Both the position numbers and the translations under genes were made by a program. Below the pieces are notes generated by a model. That model was not told where the DNA came from. It saw nothing but the letters and a program-made list of their open reading frames with translations, and ran no database searches. Positions 1 to 8,660 of a stretch of 64,000 bases of DNA are shown here, piece by piece; position 1 is the first letter of the stretch; each line of letters opens with the position of its first letter. Where the stretch lies: contig CALWJV010000009.1 in NCBI GenBank assembly GCA_944381115.1, positions 1-64,000 of the forward strand, written 5' to 3'. The stretch comes from an uncultured Clostridia bacterium (GTDB lineage Bacteria > Bacillota > Clostridia > Oscillospirales > CAG-272).

Positions 1-1
1 T

Positions 2-322
2 CTTGACGAGTTCCGCAGTTCGTTCAAAATCTCGGAAATACTGGACTATCTGGACGGGCAGCCGATACGCATACGCGGGCGGCACTATAACCGCGTGGCT
101 TGCTATGATACCGTGTATATCGTTTCCAACCTCTCATTAAAAGAACAATATACGAATATACAGCAATCAGAGCCGAAAACGTGGGCGGCATTCTGCCGAC
201 GAATAACGGCGGTGTATGACTTTGACAAAAGCAAGGAAATTCCCGTAAACAAATTCACGGGAGAACTAAAAAATCCGCCTACGCTCATAGAGATTGCAGA
301 CGACGGGACAATGCCTTTCTAA
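2..322 (+). CDS. C-terminal fragment of a rolling-circle-type replication initiator (SF3-like helicase domain)
   Basis: Open from the window edge in frame 2, so the N-terminus lies outside. The first residues read L-D-E-F-R-S-S, a likely Walker B end (DEF), and about 30 residues on comes VYIVSN, the hydrophobic-stretch-plus-SN form of superfamily 3 helicase motif C. The spacing and the segment ILDYLDGQPIRIRGRHYN resemble Firmicute plasmid Rep proteins related to CRESS-DNA virus Reps. Such proteins nick and unwind a small circular replicon at its origin. The DNA here is clearly GC-richer than the rest of the window, which suggests transfer. Whether the N-terminal nuclease domain is intact cannot be seen. 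Family assignment is from recalled motifs, not a search. Confidence 0.6.
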   Translation, partial: LDEFRSSFKISEILDYLDGQPIRIRGRHYNRVACYDTVYIVSNLSLKEQYTNIQQSEPKTWAAFCRRITAVYDFDKSKEIPVNKFTGELKNPPTLIEIADDGTMPF

Positions 323-379
323 TTCCGTTCGGGTGAGTTCTTGGGTGGGCTTTTCCAAAATTATTTAGGGGAAACAAAT

Positions 380-574
380 TTGAAAAATGTAAAGGCTTTA
401 CCGCTTGGCATAAGCGTGATTTATTTTAATAACGAAAGCAAAAAAATATATGCCGATTTGCCGCCAAATAAGGAACAAGCAAAAAGGCTGTCAAAGCAGG
501 TCTATAAAGACGCAATGACAACCGTTTCTGCGGAGCAAACCAGTAGCAAGGCATCAGCCCCGGCTTGCGACTAA
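380..574 (+). CDS. Small hypothetical protein after the Rep fragment
   Basis: A 64-residue frame starting at TTG (380), preceded by AGGGGA at 367-372 with normal spacing. It is in the same frame as the Rep gene but separated from it by a stop codon. The protein begins MKNVKALPLGISVIYF and has a Lys-rich middle and a Ser/Ala-rich tail, with no membrane segment and no motif I recognise. Its position suggests an accessory gene of the same integrated replicon. An upstream TTG at 341 would give 77 residues but lacks a ribosome binding site. Confidence 0.35.
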   Translation: MKNVKALPLGISVIYFNNESKKIYADLPPNKEQAKRLSKQVYKDAMTTVSAEQTSSKASAPACD

Positions 575-577
575 TTG

Positions 578-611
578 TTTGCCGTATAGCGGATAATCTG
601 AAAGCGGCAAA
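578..611. repeat. Inverted repeat beside the Rep remnant
   Basis: TTTGCCG at 578-584 is exactly complementary to CGGCAAA at 605-611, leaving a 20-base loop. It lies just after the last small gene of the replicon remnant. Stem-loops occur at rolling-circle origins, but no nick-site consensus is recognisable, so this may only be a weak terminator. Confidence 0.25.
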
Positions 612-770
612 TCGACTTGACAATAGTATTCAGTTCCGTTTATCTGATATAATACTGTGTGCGTTTTTGCTGCTTTCAGTTTCACCAAATACCGTAAAAA
701 GCTGTGTACCAAAAAATTTTTGATTTATATACAGCAGTATTACGGCTCGGATAAATTCAAATAACGAAAA

Positions 771-798
771 AGACAACGAAAAATCCGTTGCCTTTTTT
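771..798 (+). terminator. Intrinsic terminator of the replicon remnant
   Basis: GACAACG and CGTTGCC pair with one mismatch around a short A-rich loop, followed by a run of six T. It closes the left-edge mobile segment before the glycan operon promoter. Confidence 0.5.
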
Positions 799-860
799 AT
801 TTCACCTTTAAATAGATTGTTACTTTAATGTTTTGTTATCGTAAAATACTCTTTAAACAC

Positions 861-889
861 TTGACAAAAAAATATTAAACTGCTATAAT
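861..889 (+). promoter_or_regulatory. Consensus SigA promoter of the glycan operon
   Basis: TTGACA at 861-866 and TATAAT at 884-889 are separated by exactly 17 bases, with TGC before the -10 giving an extended -10 element. Transcription would begin near 896, some 345 bases before the first gene. Confidence 0.75.
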
Positions 890-1241
890 TGAAACAATGC
901 ATATTTATATATTTATATTTTTTATATAATTTATTATATTTTATCATTTTATCGCTGTTTTTTATTTTGTGTGCTTTATGAGTTTTTGCGTTTATACAGA
1001 ATTTTGTATTAAAGATGATATAAAGACACATAATTACAATAGTAAAATATAGTGCGCTCGAATATACATTTCAGATGTTTTTTTATACTTGCGTTGACCA
1101 TAAATATTTTTAACGTTGTCATACTTCAAAAAACGAAAAATAAATTATTATTGTTTTTAAAAGTCGAAAATTGTCGCTTCGTACGTACATTTATATCCCA
1201 ATGTTTTTAAGATTATTAAAAATTATATACGGAGGTAAAAA
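890..1241 (+). other. Long AT-rich leader of the glycan operon
   Basis: About 345 untranslated bases lie between the predicted start site and the first gene, with GGAGGT at 1231-1236 as its ribosome binding site. The leader is extremely AT-rich with many short T and A runs. I see no strong hairpin-plus-T-run attenuator and no riboswitch I can name. A ten-codon frame at 897 looks random. Confidence 0.4.
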
Positions 1242-2489
1242 ATGGATTCCGAAATTAATTCCGGTTTTGCAAGCCGCAAAGGTAAGCATTCCAGTTTGAC
1301 AATTACGTTAGATCCGAGAACATGGCTGATCATACTGGCTTTTTGTGAAAAAAACGTAGTCAGATATGCTCTTCATGTTATGAATATGATCCCAATACTG
1401 AATATGTTCACCGATCTTGTCCTTCCAATACTTTATACAGTCATTATTATGATGTGCATAAAGAAAAATATTTCTTTTTCTCTCCCGGCTACATTTGTCC
1501 TTTTCTTTACAGTACTTGCTATACTTGTTACAATTATTGTTTACCCTCAAAATACAAAATATCTTCTTAATGCCGAACAATTGAAAAGTACAATACTTCC
1601 ATGCTTGCAATGGTTTATAATAGGACTTTTTATTGTTCCGGATAAAAAAACAGTCGACCTAATAGGAAAAGTATCATGTCTTGCAATTGCTGTTGAAACA
1701 CTTTTTATATTTTTATACATGATTCCTGAAGCTATTATGATTGATGATGATATGAGCAGAGCCTATCAACTCCTTCCTCAAGTTATGTTTGCTGTCAATT
1801 ATGCATTTAACAGCAAAAAAATCCTTCCATGGTTCTTTTCCGTAATTGGCATGTTTTATCTTCTTTCCATGGGAACAAGAGGCCCGTTTGTTATATTCGG
1901 TGCATTCGTTTTTCTTAAATTCTTAAAAACAATAAAAACAAAAATAGTCTTCAAAATAATTTTGCTTGCCGTTACCATAACGACAATTCTTTTATTCTTA
2001 AATTCTAACCTTTTTTTGAACCTTCTTTATTGGCTGAAAGACGTATTTAAATCAATTGGGCTTTCAACCCGAATAATTGATTACTCTATTAAAGGCATAA
2101 CTCTAAGTAACACTTCCGGACGTAATGAAATTTTTATGTTATGTTGGCAAAAAATAAAAGAAAATCCTGTTTTTGGCTACGGAATATACGGTGAATGGCA
2201 GTGGTTAGAATGGAACGCTCATAATATTTATCTCGAAATTTTAATACATTTTGGGGTAATTCTCGGTTCTGTAATTCTTCTTTGGTTAATCTACATGCCG
2301 ATCAAAGCGTATGTAAAAACGAGCAACACGTATTCAAGAGATATTATACTTGTTTTTGTTTGCTTTGTTTTTGTGAGAGGCATATTCGGAGGATCATATC
2401 TTATGTACGGTATGTACTTCCTGATCGCTTTCTGTTTAATGGAACTTAAGCGTATAAAATCACATGTCATAAAACATCATGAATATTAA
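1242..2489 (+). CDS. O-antigen polymerase/ligase-like membrane protein (Wzy type)
   Basis: Predicted to link glycan repeat units on the outer face of the membrane. The 415 residues form about ten hydrophobic segments with short hydrophilic tails. Typical Wzy/WaaL-superfamily signals are visible: a TRGPF turn near residue 210, a large loop holding SGRNEIF near 288, and AHNIYLEILIHFG near 325-340, the HN-containing segment at the end of the catalytic loop. Length fits the family (400-450). It is the first gene of a 16-kb plus-strand operon that also has a Wzx flippase, so a Wzx/Wzy-type assembly route is likely. No initiating phosphoglycosyltransferase or chain-length kinase is in the window. 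Start is ATG with GGAGGT upstream. Confidence 0.75.
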   Translation: MDSEINSGFASRKGKHSSLTITLDPRTWLIILAFCEKNVVRYALHVMNMIPILNMFTDLVLPILYTVIIMMCIKKNISFSLPATFVLFFTVLAILVTIIVYPQNTKYLLNAEQLKSTILPCLQWFIIGLFIVPDKKTVDLIGKVSCLAIAVETLFIFLYMIPEAIMIDDDMSRAYQLLPQVMFAVNYAFNSKKILPWFFSVIGMFYLLSMGTRGPFVIFGAFVFLKFLKTIKTKIVFKIILLAVTITTILLFLNSNLFLNLLYWLKDVFKSIGLSTRIIDYSIKGITLSNTSGRNEIFMLCWQKIKENPVFGYGIYGEWQWLEWNAHNIYLEILIHFGVILGSVILLWLIYMPIKAYVKTSNTYSRDIILVFVCFVFVRGIFGGSYLMYGMYFLIAFCLMELKRIKSHVIKHHEY

Positions 2490-2535
2490 AATTCACATAT
2501 CCTTATAAATCGAACATTAAAGGGAGGATCAGTCA

Positions 2536-3723
2536 ATGTACAAGCCGGCTATAGTTGCAGTAGGGTACAACAGACCTAATTGCATGAAAAGACTGCTTGA
2601 AAGTATAGGAAAAGCAACATTTGAAATAAATGACATTCCGCTTATAATCAGTATTGACGAATCAGACAAAAGTAACGAAGTTCAAAAAGTTGCTGAAATG
2701 TTTGAATGGAAATACGGCTCTAAGGAGATTCGTCGTTTCCCGGAAAGACAGGGACTGAAAAAGCATATCATACAGTGCGGTGATTACAGTGAAAAATACG
2801 GATCTGTCATAATTCTTGAAGATGATCTTATCGTCGCCGAAGATTTCTACACTTACACTTGTACGGCTCATCAACAATACAGCTATGATGAAAGAATATG
2901 CGGTATATCGCTGTACTCTTACGGCACAAACGTATTTAACCACATTCCTTTTTCTCCGATGCCAACCGCTTCAGACGTATATTTAAGCGATATGGTAGTT
3001 ACCTGGGGGCAGAGTTGGACAGATAACCAATGGAAAAGTTTTAAAACATGGTATCTTGATCACGAAGATAAACTACCGGACATCAACCCTAAAATTCCAA
3101 AGGACATTTCTACCTGGAAACGCAGTTGGGGCCGCTATTTTGCAAATTATATGGCAGAATACAGTAAAAGTTACGTCAGTCCTTATGTAGCAAGAACAAC
3201 TTGTTTTGCCGATATCGGAGAGCATAATCAGTCAAAAAGCATATATACGTTTGTACAGGTCCCTCTTATGCACGGACAACCTGAACAATATGAATTCCCT
3301 ATATACGAAAAACTTATCAGGTATGATTCATTCTTTGAACGGGTATTCAGCAAAAATGACATGATTTGCGGAATTTCCGGCGATAAAATATGTATGGATA
3401 CAAACAATATGAAAACAGATACCTTCGGAAAGGAATTTGTAATAACAGGATCAAAATTGCCATTTGAAAAAATAACTTCATTCGGCCTGAATCTTCGCCC
3501 GATTTCATTAAATGTTATTGAAAACGTCAAAGGTGATCAACTTCACATGTACCGGCTTGATAAAAAAAATACTTTCATACGTAAATGGTCAAAAAAGCGT
3601 AAAGAAATGAAATTCTCTCTGCGCCGTTTACAGTATGAGTACAAAGACGCTTCATGGAGATTTTTGCTTTATTACGCTCCGAGAGATTTTTTAGTGCGGT
3701 TGCGGGATAAAATTTTTAAATAA
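2536..3723 (+). CDS. GT-A glycosyltransferase (family 2-like)
   Basis: A cytoplasmic enzyme expected to transfer a sugar from a nucleotide donor to the growing repeat unit. The N-terminal 110 residues have the nucleotide-sugar-binding fold: an AIVAVGYNRP start, a LIISIDESD strand, and EDDLIVAEDF near residues 95-105, where EDD replaces the usual DxD metal-binding motif. This arrangement resembles the GNT-I/GT2-like clan. The C-terminal 150 residues are basic and end in a membrane-friendly helix (DASWRFLLYYAPRDFLVRL). GGGAGG precedes the ATG. Acceptor and sugar cannot be told from the sequence. Confidence 0.75.
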   Translation: MYKPAIVAVGYNRPNCMKRLLESIGKATFEINDIPLIISIDESDKSNEVQKVAEMFEWKYGSKEIRRFPERQGLKKHIIQCGDYSEKYGSVIILEDDLIVAEDFYTYTCTAHQQYSYDERICGISLYSYGTNVFNHIPFSPMPTASDVYLSDMVVTWGQSWTDNQWKSFKTWYLDHEDKLPDINPKIPKDISTWKRSWGRYFANYMAEYSKSYVSPYVARTTCFADIGEHNQSKSIYTFVQVPLMHGQPEQYEFPIYEKLIRYDSFFERVFSKNDMICGISGDKICMDTNNMKTDTFGKEFVITGSKLPFEKITSFGLNLRPISLNVIENVKGDQLHMYRLDKKNTFIRKWSKKRKEMKFSLRRLQYEYKDASWRFLLYYAPRDFLVRLRDKIFK

Positions 3724-3737
3724 TCGGGAAAATTTAA

Positions 3738-4412
3738 ATGAAAAAATTAATTAAAATATTGATTTCATTTTTTTATAAAGTCAGATTTATCGGGAAATGT
3801 AAAATAAACATTTTTTCCAATACTATCTTCGGAAAATGCAGTTTTGAAGGCAAAAATACACTTGGAAGCGGGACGTACTTCGTTCAATCTTCATTGGGCT
3901 TCGGAAGTTACATCGGAAAAAACGGTGAATTTAAAAACTGTAAAATCGGCAAATTCTGTTCTATTGGCAGTGGAGTAAAGGTCGTTTCCGCAACTCATCC
4001 TACCGATTTGGTATCCACACACCCTGCATTCTATTCGAATACATTTCATTTTTCTTACAACCATATTCCGGATATCGTTGAGCATTTGACTACAACAAAC
4101 CATCTGGAATGTCAAATAGGAAACGATGTTTGGATAGGAGACAATGTTCTTATAAAAGGCGGAGTCACAATAGGAGACGGCGCAGTTATAGCTATGGGAA
4201 GCATAGTAATACATGACGTCCCTCAATATACGATCATCGCCGGAGTCCCGGCAAAGCCAATACGCAAACGCTTTTCTGAAGAAACTGCACAAAAATTACT
4301 TAAAATAAAATGGTGGGACAAACCAATTAATTGGATAAAAGAGCATGCCGGCGAATTTTCCGACACAGAAAAATTTGCAAATGATTATTGCAAAGAAAAA
4401 GGTGACAGTTGA
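3738..4412 (+). CDS. Hexapeptide-repeat O-acetyltransferase (CatB/xenobiotic acyltransferase type)
   Basis: A left-handed beta-helix acetyltransferase that probably decorates a sugar of the surface glycan using acetyl-CoA. Imperfect [IV]-G-x4 turns run from about residue 40 to 165, clearest in IGNDVWIGDNVLIKGGVTIGDGAVIAMGSIV. An insertion with His residues (SATHPTDL...SYNHIP, about 85-115) matches the loop carrying the catalytic His in CatB-like enzymes. The PAKPIRKRF end and C-terminal helix are typical, as is the length of 224 residues. It begins 15 bases after the preceding glycosyltransferase. Confidence 0.85.
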   Translation: MKKLIKILISFFYKVRFIGKCKINIFSNTIFGKCSFEGKNTLGSGTYFVQSSLGFGSYIGKNGEFKNCKIGKFCSIGSGVKVVSATHPTDLVSTHPAFYSNTFHFSYNHIPDIVEHLTTTNHLECQIGNDVWIGDNVLIKGGVTIGDGAVIAMGSIVIHDVPQYTIIAGVPAKPIRKRFSEETAQKLLKIKWWDKPINWIKEHAGEFSDTEKFANDYCKEKGDS

Positions 4413-4414
4413 AA

Positions 4415-4628
4415 ATGAGTAAAAGTATATGCAAAAATTGTGTCAGAAAATGTTACGCTCTTACGGATCAATCTGTATAACGAATGTGAGAAAATCATAT
4501 TCGGAGAATTTTCCTTCACTCATTTCGGGTGTTTAATTACTTTTTATCCCGAAAAATATAACATGATATTCGGAAAATGTTTTCCCGGCATTGAAATACT
4601 TGAAAAAGCAAAGGTGAATGACAGTTAA
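4415..4628 (+). pseudogene. Small Cys-rich gene, probably frameshifted
   Basis: An ATG at 4415 with GGTGA nine bases upstream opens MSKSICKNCVRKC, a C-x2-C-x3-C cluster, but this frame stops after 21 codons. The +1 frame (4440-4628, GTG start without a ribosome site) stays open for 62 residues with two more cysteines, NECEKIIFGEF and FTHFGCLITF, and runs to two bases before the next ATG. Read together they look like one 70-residue Cys-containing protein broken by a single-base shift. Alternatively only the second frame is used. No family is recognised. Confidence 0.35.
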
Positions 4629-4630
4629 TT

Positions 4631-5827
4631 ATGAATAAAATTGCAGTTTTATCAACTTTTTATTCGGAAACATCGGCAAACGGTATTTGCGCTAAAAATA
4701 TTGTTACCGAACTAAAAAAAGCAGGACACATTGTAGATGTCATCTGTTATGAAACTCGTTGCCAAAAAACTGAAAACGATGAAAGTATACATTCTTTTAC
4801 GTGCCCAAAAAAACAGAAAAAAACTATTTTTTCACGTCTTTTTTTTAAAATTCAACTTGCATTTAAACTTTTATTCGGTATAGGCGAACCTGTTTTCAAT
4901 AAGTCGCTTATTACAAATTACTACAACATTCTTTCTCAATTAAAAAATACTAAAAAAATTGATACAGTTATTGCAATGTATTTTCCTGCCGAAAGTCTGA
5001 AAGCAGCAGTTAAATTCAAAAAGAAAAACCCAAACGTAAAATTATTAAATTATGAACTTGATTCGGTGGGAGACGGTGTTGCAGCAAAATCAAAAATGTT
5101 TTCTTTTACAAACAGAATATACGAAAAATGGTTGAAAAAAGCATACGCTGACGTTGATTCGGTCATTATAATGCATAGCCACATAAATTACTGGATGAAT
5201 ACATTCGGAAAAATGTATTCCGACAAACTCAGAATAACAGATCTTCCGGTTTTGTATGCAAAAACCCAATTTTCCTCAACTCGATCAGAATGTATCTCAA
5301 TGGTTTATGCCGGGGTTATTCAAAAAAAATTCCGTTCCCCTTCGTATTTGCTTGAAGTTTTATACGAAATAAGTAAGACTCTTGATTTCAAATTTGACTT
5401 CTTCAGTAAAGGCGACTGCGAAAACGAAATTGCAGAGGCAGCAAAAAAAATAAAAGGTATTTCCCAAAGTGGTTATATACCTCAGGATGAACTACAAAAA
5501 GTTATTTCTAACTCCGATTTTCTCATCAGTATCGGAAATTCCGTTTCTCGGAGTGTGCCTTCAAAAATAATAGACTACATTTCACACGGTAAACCTATAA
5601 TTCATTTTTCATCACAAAAAGATGACGTTTGCAATGAATATTTTGACAAATACCCTCTCGCTTTGATCGTTGATGAAACCCAACCGGTTACATATTCATG
5701 TACCGAGATTATTGAATTTATAAATAAAAACAGAGGTAAAACCGTTGATAAAGAAGAAATTAAAAAAATTTTTTTCATGAATGATCCGGCGTACAGTGCA
5801 AAGATAATTTCTGATATTATTATTTGA
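4631..5827 (+). CDS. GT-B glycosyltransferase (family 4-like)
   Basis: A cytoplasmic sugar transferase of the glycan operon. The N-terminus (IAVLSTFYSETSANGICAKNIVTELKKAGHIVDVIC) is the first Rossmann half of GT-B enzymes, with the Gly-containing acceptor loop. The C-terminal half has SDFLISIGN and VPSKIIDYISHGKPII near residues 300-325, equivalent to the donor-binding E-x7-E region of GT4, here with Lys/Asp in place of one Glu. Length 398 is normal. Starts with ATG two bases after the broken small gene. Donor and acceptor unknown. Confidence 0.7.
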   Translation: MNKIAVLSTFYSETSANGICAKNIVTELKKAGHIVDVICYETRCQKTENDESIHSFTCPKKQKKTIFSRLFFKIQLAFKLLFGIGEPVFNKSLITNYYNILSQLKNTKKIDTVIAMYFPAESLKAAVKFKKKNPNVKLLNYELDSVGDGVAAKSKMFSFTNRIYEKWLKKAYADVDSVIIMHSHINYWMNTFGKMYSDKLRITDLPVLYAKTQFSSTRSECISMVYAGVIQKKFRSPSYLLEVLYEISKTLDFKFDFFSKGDCENEIAEAAKKIKGISQSGYIPQDELQKVISNSDFLISIGNSVSRSVPSKIIDYISHGKPIIHFSSQKDDVCNEYFDKYPLALIVDETQPVTYSCTEIIEFINKNRGKTVDKEEIKKIFFMNDPAYSAKIISDIII

Positions 5828-5884
5828 AATGGTGTAAAATAAAACATATAAAAATTTTACAAAACAAGGAATCGTATTTATTTT

Positions 5885-7198
5885 ATGAAATACCTTATTT
5901 TAGGTTGGGGAGCCGGTATTGCCGGCGGACAGTTGTATACAAGTAATAAAGTCGAATACCTTTTATCAAACGGTATAGACACCTATCTTGGTTACAGCAA
6001 CGCAAATTCTTATAAAAAAGACAGACACAGTGATATTATTCTTGAACCATTAAAAAAAATACCTTCGTGTAATATTAAAGAACTTTCATATCCTCCCTCA
6101 TATTTTTCTTCACTAAAAGTAAAAAAAATAATTAAAAAACTTCTTTCACTTATTAATTACAAAAATGGCGATGAAGTTTTCATTGAATCTAACGGATGTG
6201 AATTTTCTTTCTGGGGAGAACTCGTTGCAAAAAATACAAAAGGAAAAAATTTCTGCTTCCTTTTGGAAGGGTATTTTTCTGTTCATAATCTGTCAGAAAA
6301 TTTTTTCAGATTCAAAATCTCCAGAAAAGAAATTGCAGGAACCAGACAAAAATCTCTTCCACAGCTGTTTTCTAACTTTTCAAAAGAAATATCGGATTCA
6401 GATAACAAATGGTTTTTGGCATACTGCAGTAATTCCCTTTCTGACCTCAATGAATTTGACAGTAAACGCATTCTTGGCGATATAAGGCTTGAAGATTATG
6501 ACATTAAAATAGCAAATGTAGGTCGTGCTCTTAAACCGTATGTAGCATCGTTACCTTACGAAATCGCAAAAACAGCTTCTTATTACAACGATAAAAAAAT
6601 ACTGTTTTTAATGATTGGCGGAAAATATGAGCAAGCTCCGGAATCATTCAAAATCTTAAATAATATAACTAATTTAACTGTGTTTTTTACTGGCGAACTC
6701 TTCCCAATGCCAAAAGGTCTTATTAAGCAAATGAACGTATGTACTGCGTCATCCGGTTGCATAAGCATATCAGACAAAGCAGGTGCCACAGTTATTGCTT
6801 TTGATGATAATAATCCCAATCCTTTGGGTGTTATCGGGTACAGTATTACAAAATATCCGGCGTCAGAATCTGAAGAAAATACCGATCTTTTTACCCTATT
6901 AATCAAAATAATAGATAAAAGTTATTTTCTGAAATATCAAGGAAAAACAGAGGGATTTTCAAAATATGTTGATATGGATATTTCTGAAGAGTTTAAAAAC
7001 CAATTAAGTTATATGACAGTAAAAAAACCAAACGAATATTTTGATACGGTAAAAATATTACCTAAAGACAAAGTAAACAGATATTTCATAAAACTATTCA
7101 GACAAATATTCCCTCTTTATTATTTTAATAAACTTAAAAGCAGTATCACTTCTCTTTTTAAAAACAAAACTTCAAACACAAACAGAAAGGAGAAATAA
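5885..7198 (+). CDS. Putative glycosyltransferase of unrecognised family
   Basis: I do not recognise a specific family. The first 40 residues (YLILGWGAGIAGGQLYTSNKVEYLLSNGIDTYLGY) look like a GT-B N-terminal half with a Gly-rich loop and a GGQLYT segment as in family 4 enzymes. A second Rossmann-like half may begin near residue 230 (KKILFLMIGGKYEQAP). The C-terminal 60 residues are very basic with an amphipathic helix, suggesting membrane association. Its place between a glycosyltransferase and the flippase supports a role in repeat-unit synthesis. The start is ATG with AAGGA about 13 bases upstream, which is rather far. Confidence 0.5.
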   Translation: MKYLILGWGAGIAGGQLYTSNKVEYLLSNGIDTYLGYSNANSYKKDRHSDIILEPLKKIPSCNIKELSYPPSYFSSLKVKKIIKKLLSLINYKNGDEVFIESNGCEFSFWGELVAKNTKGKNFCFLLEGYFSVHNLSENFFRFKISRKEIAGTRQKSLPQLFSNFSKEISDSDNKWFLAYCSNSLSDLNEFDSKRILGDIRLEDYDIKIANVGRALKPYVASLPYEIAKTASYYNDKKILFLMIGGKYEQAPESFKILNNITNLTVFFTGELFPMPKGLIKQMNVCTASSGCISISDKAGATVIAFDDNNPNPLGVIGYSITKYPASESEENTDLFTLLIKIIDKSYFLKYQGKTEGFSKYVDMDISEEFKNQLSYMTVKKPNEYFDTVKILPKDKVNRYFIKLFRQIFPLYYFNKLKSSITSLFKNKTSNTNRKEK

Positions 7199-7208
7199 TT
7201 TCTTTTCA

Positions 7209-8654
7209 ATGGATAACAGCAATAAAAAAGTTGTTAAAAGTCTGTTCTGGCGTTTGTCGGAAAGAATAGGTGCTCAGGCAGTCACTTTTATCGTTTCCAT
7301 AATATTAGCTCGTCTTCTTGCACCTGAAATTTATGGTACTGTATCACTTGTAATGGTATTTATCATTTTTTTTCAGGTTTTTGTTGACAGTGGATTCGGT
7401 AATGCGCTTATACAAAAAAAAGATGCCGACAATATAGACTTTTCAACGGTTTTTTATTTTAACGTAATTGTTTGTTTAACTGTGTATGCAATTATGTTTT
7501 TTATGGCCCCGTTTATCGCCGATTTTTATGATAATCCTGATCTAGTCCCCATCGTACGCGTGCTTAGTTTAATACTTGTAACATCAGGTGTACGCAATGT
7601 GCAACAGGCTTACGTCTCAAGAAATATGCTTTTTAAAAAATTTTTTTTTGCGACCATTGGAGGCACTATCGGAAGCGCCGCACTTGGTATATTTCTTGCG
7701 TACAGCGGTTATGGAATATGGGCTCTTGTTTGGCAACAGGTATTTAATTACATTTTCGGAACAGTAATACTCTGGATCGTCGTAAAATGGCGTCCGAATT
7801 TTGTTTTTTCATTTGAAAGGTTAAAAAAACTGTTTTCATTCGGATGGAAACTGCTTGTCTGCGGACTGCTTGAGTCTTTTTATAACAGTGTCAGATCTTT
7901 GATAATCGGAAAAAAATATACAGAGGAAGACTTGGCATACTATGATAAAGGAAAACAGTTTCCTTATATAATTATCTCAAATATTAATTCCTCCATAGAC
8001 AGCGTACTGCTCCCAGCAATGTCAATTGAACAGGATAACCGTGAGCGTATAAAATCAATGACCCGGCGTTCAATACGGACAAGCACATACATTATGGCAC
8101 CAATGATGATAGGACTTGCTATCTGCGGAGAGATAATCGTAAAACTTCTCCTTACTGAAAAATGGCTTGGCTGTGTTCTGTTTATGCAGATCTTTTGTAT
8201 CACTTATATGTTTTATCCGATACATTCGGCAAATTTAAATGCAATAAAAGCAATGGGCCGAAGCGATATGTTTCTAAAACTTGAAATCGTTAAAAAAGCA
8301 ATAGGAATTACAGCTGTACTGATAACAATGTGGATAAGCGTTAAAGCCATGGCTTACAGCTTATTATTTACAACTATTCTGGACTCAATTGTAAATGCCT
8401 TTCCGAATAAAAAGTTACTTAATTACAGTTGGATCGAGCAAATGTTGGACATTTTACCAAATATATTACTGGCTGTCATTATGGGGGTTTTAGTCTTTTT
8501 TATAAAGTGGCTGCCGATTCCGGAAATCATAATTTTTGTTTTGCAGATTTTAACCGGTATTGCCATCTATTTCGGACTTTCCGCAATTTTCAGGTTGGAA
8601 ATGTTCCGTTATTTGCTGGATACTGTAAAAAAATTTGTAAAAATAAAAGGATAA
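7209..8654 (+). CDS. Polysaccharide flippase (Wzx/PST, MOP superfamily)
   Basis: Moves lipid-linked glycan units across the cytoplasmic membrane. The 481 residues form about 12-14 membrane helices. The N-terminus (SLFWRLSERIGAQAVTFIVSIILARLLAPEIYGTVSLVMVF) is the hallmark of WzxC/TuaB-like exporters: LAR-L-L-P-x-x-Y-G followed by a long hydrophobic stretch, then VDSGFGNALIQKK. Length matches the family. It follows directly after the preceding gene, with GGAG about 15 bases before the ATG. Together with the polymerase at 1242 it indicates a Wzx/Wzy pathway. Confidence 0.9.
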   Translation: MDNSNKKVVKSLFWRLSERIGAQAVTFIVSIILARLLAPEIYGTVSLVMVFIIFFQVFVDSGFGNALIQKKDADNIDFSTVFYFNVIVCLTVYAIMFFMAPFIADFYDNPDLVPIVRVLSLILVTSGVRNVQQAYVSRNMLFKKFFFATIGGTIGSAALGIFLAYSGYGIWALVWQQVFNYIFGTVILWIVVKWRPNFVFSFERLKKLFSFGWKLLVCGLLESFYNSVRSLIIGKKYTEEDLAYYDKGKQFPYIIISNINSSIDSVLLPAMSIEQDNRERIKSMTRRSIRTSTYIMAPMMIGLAICGEIIVKLLLTEKWLGCVLFMQIFCITYMFYPIHSANLNAIKAMGRSDMFLKLEIVKKAIGITAVLITMWISVKAMAYSLLFTTILDSIVNAFPNKKLLNYSWIEQMLDILPNILLAVIMGVLVFFIKWLPIPEIIIFVLQILTGIAIYFGLSAIFRLEMFRYLLDTVKKFVKIKG

Positions 8655-8660
8655 AGTGAT

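Noticed and set aside
617..653. Promoter-like TTGACA with TATAAT at 648
   Set aside because: The spacing is 25 bases, too long; the alternative -10 at 641 (TATCTG) is poor and no gene follows before the terminator at 771.
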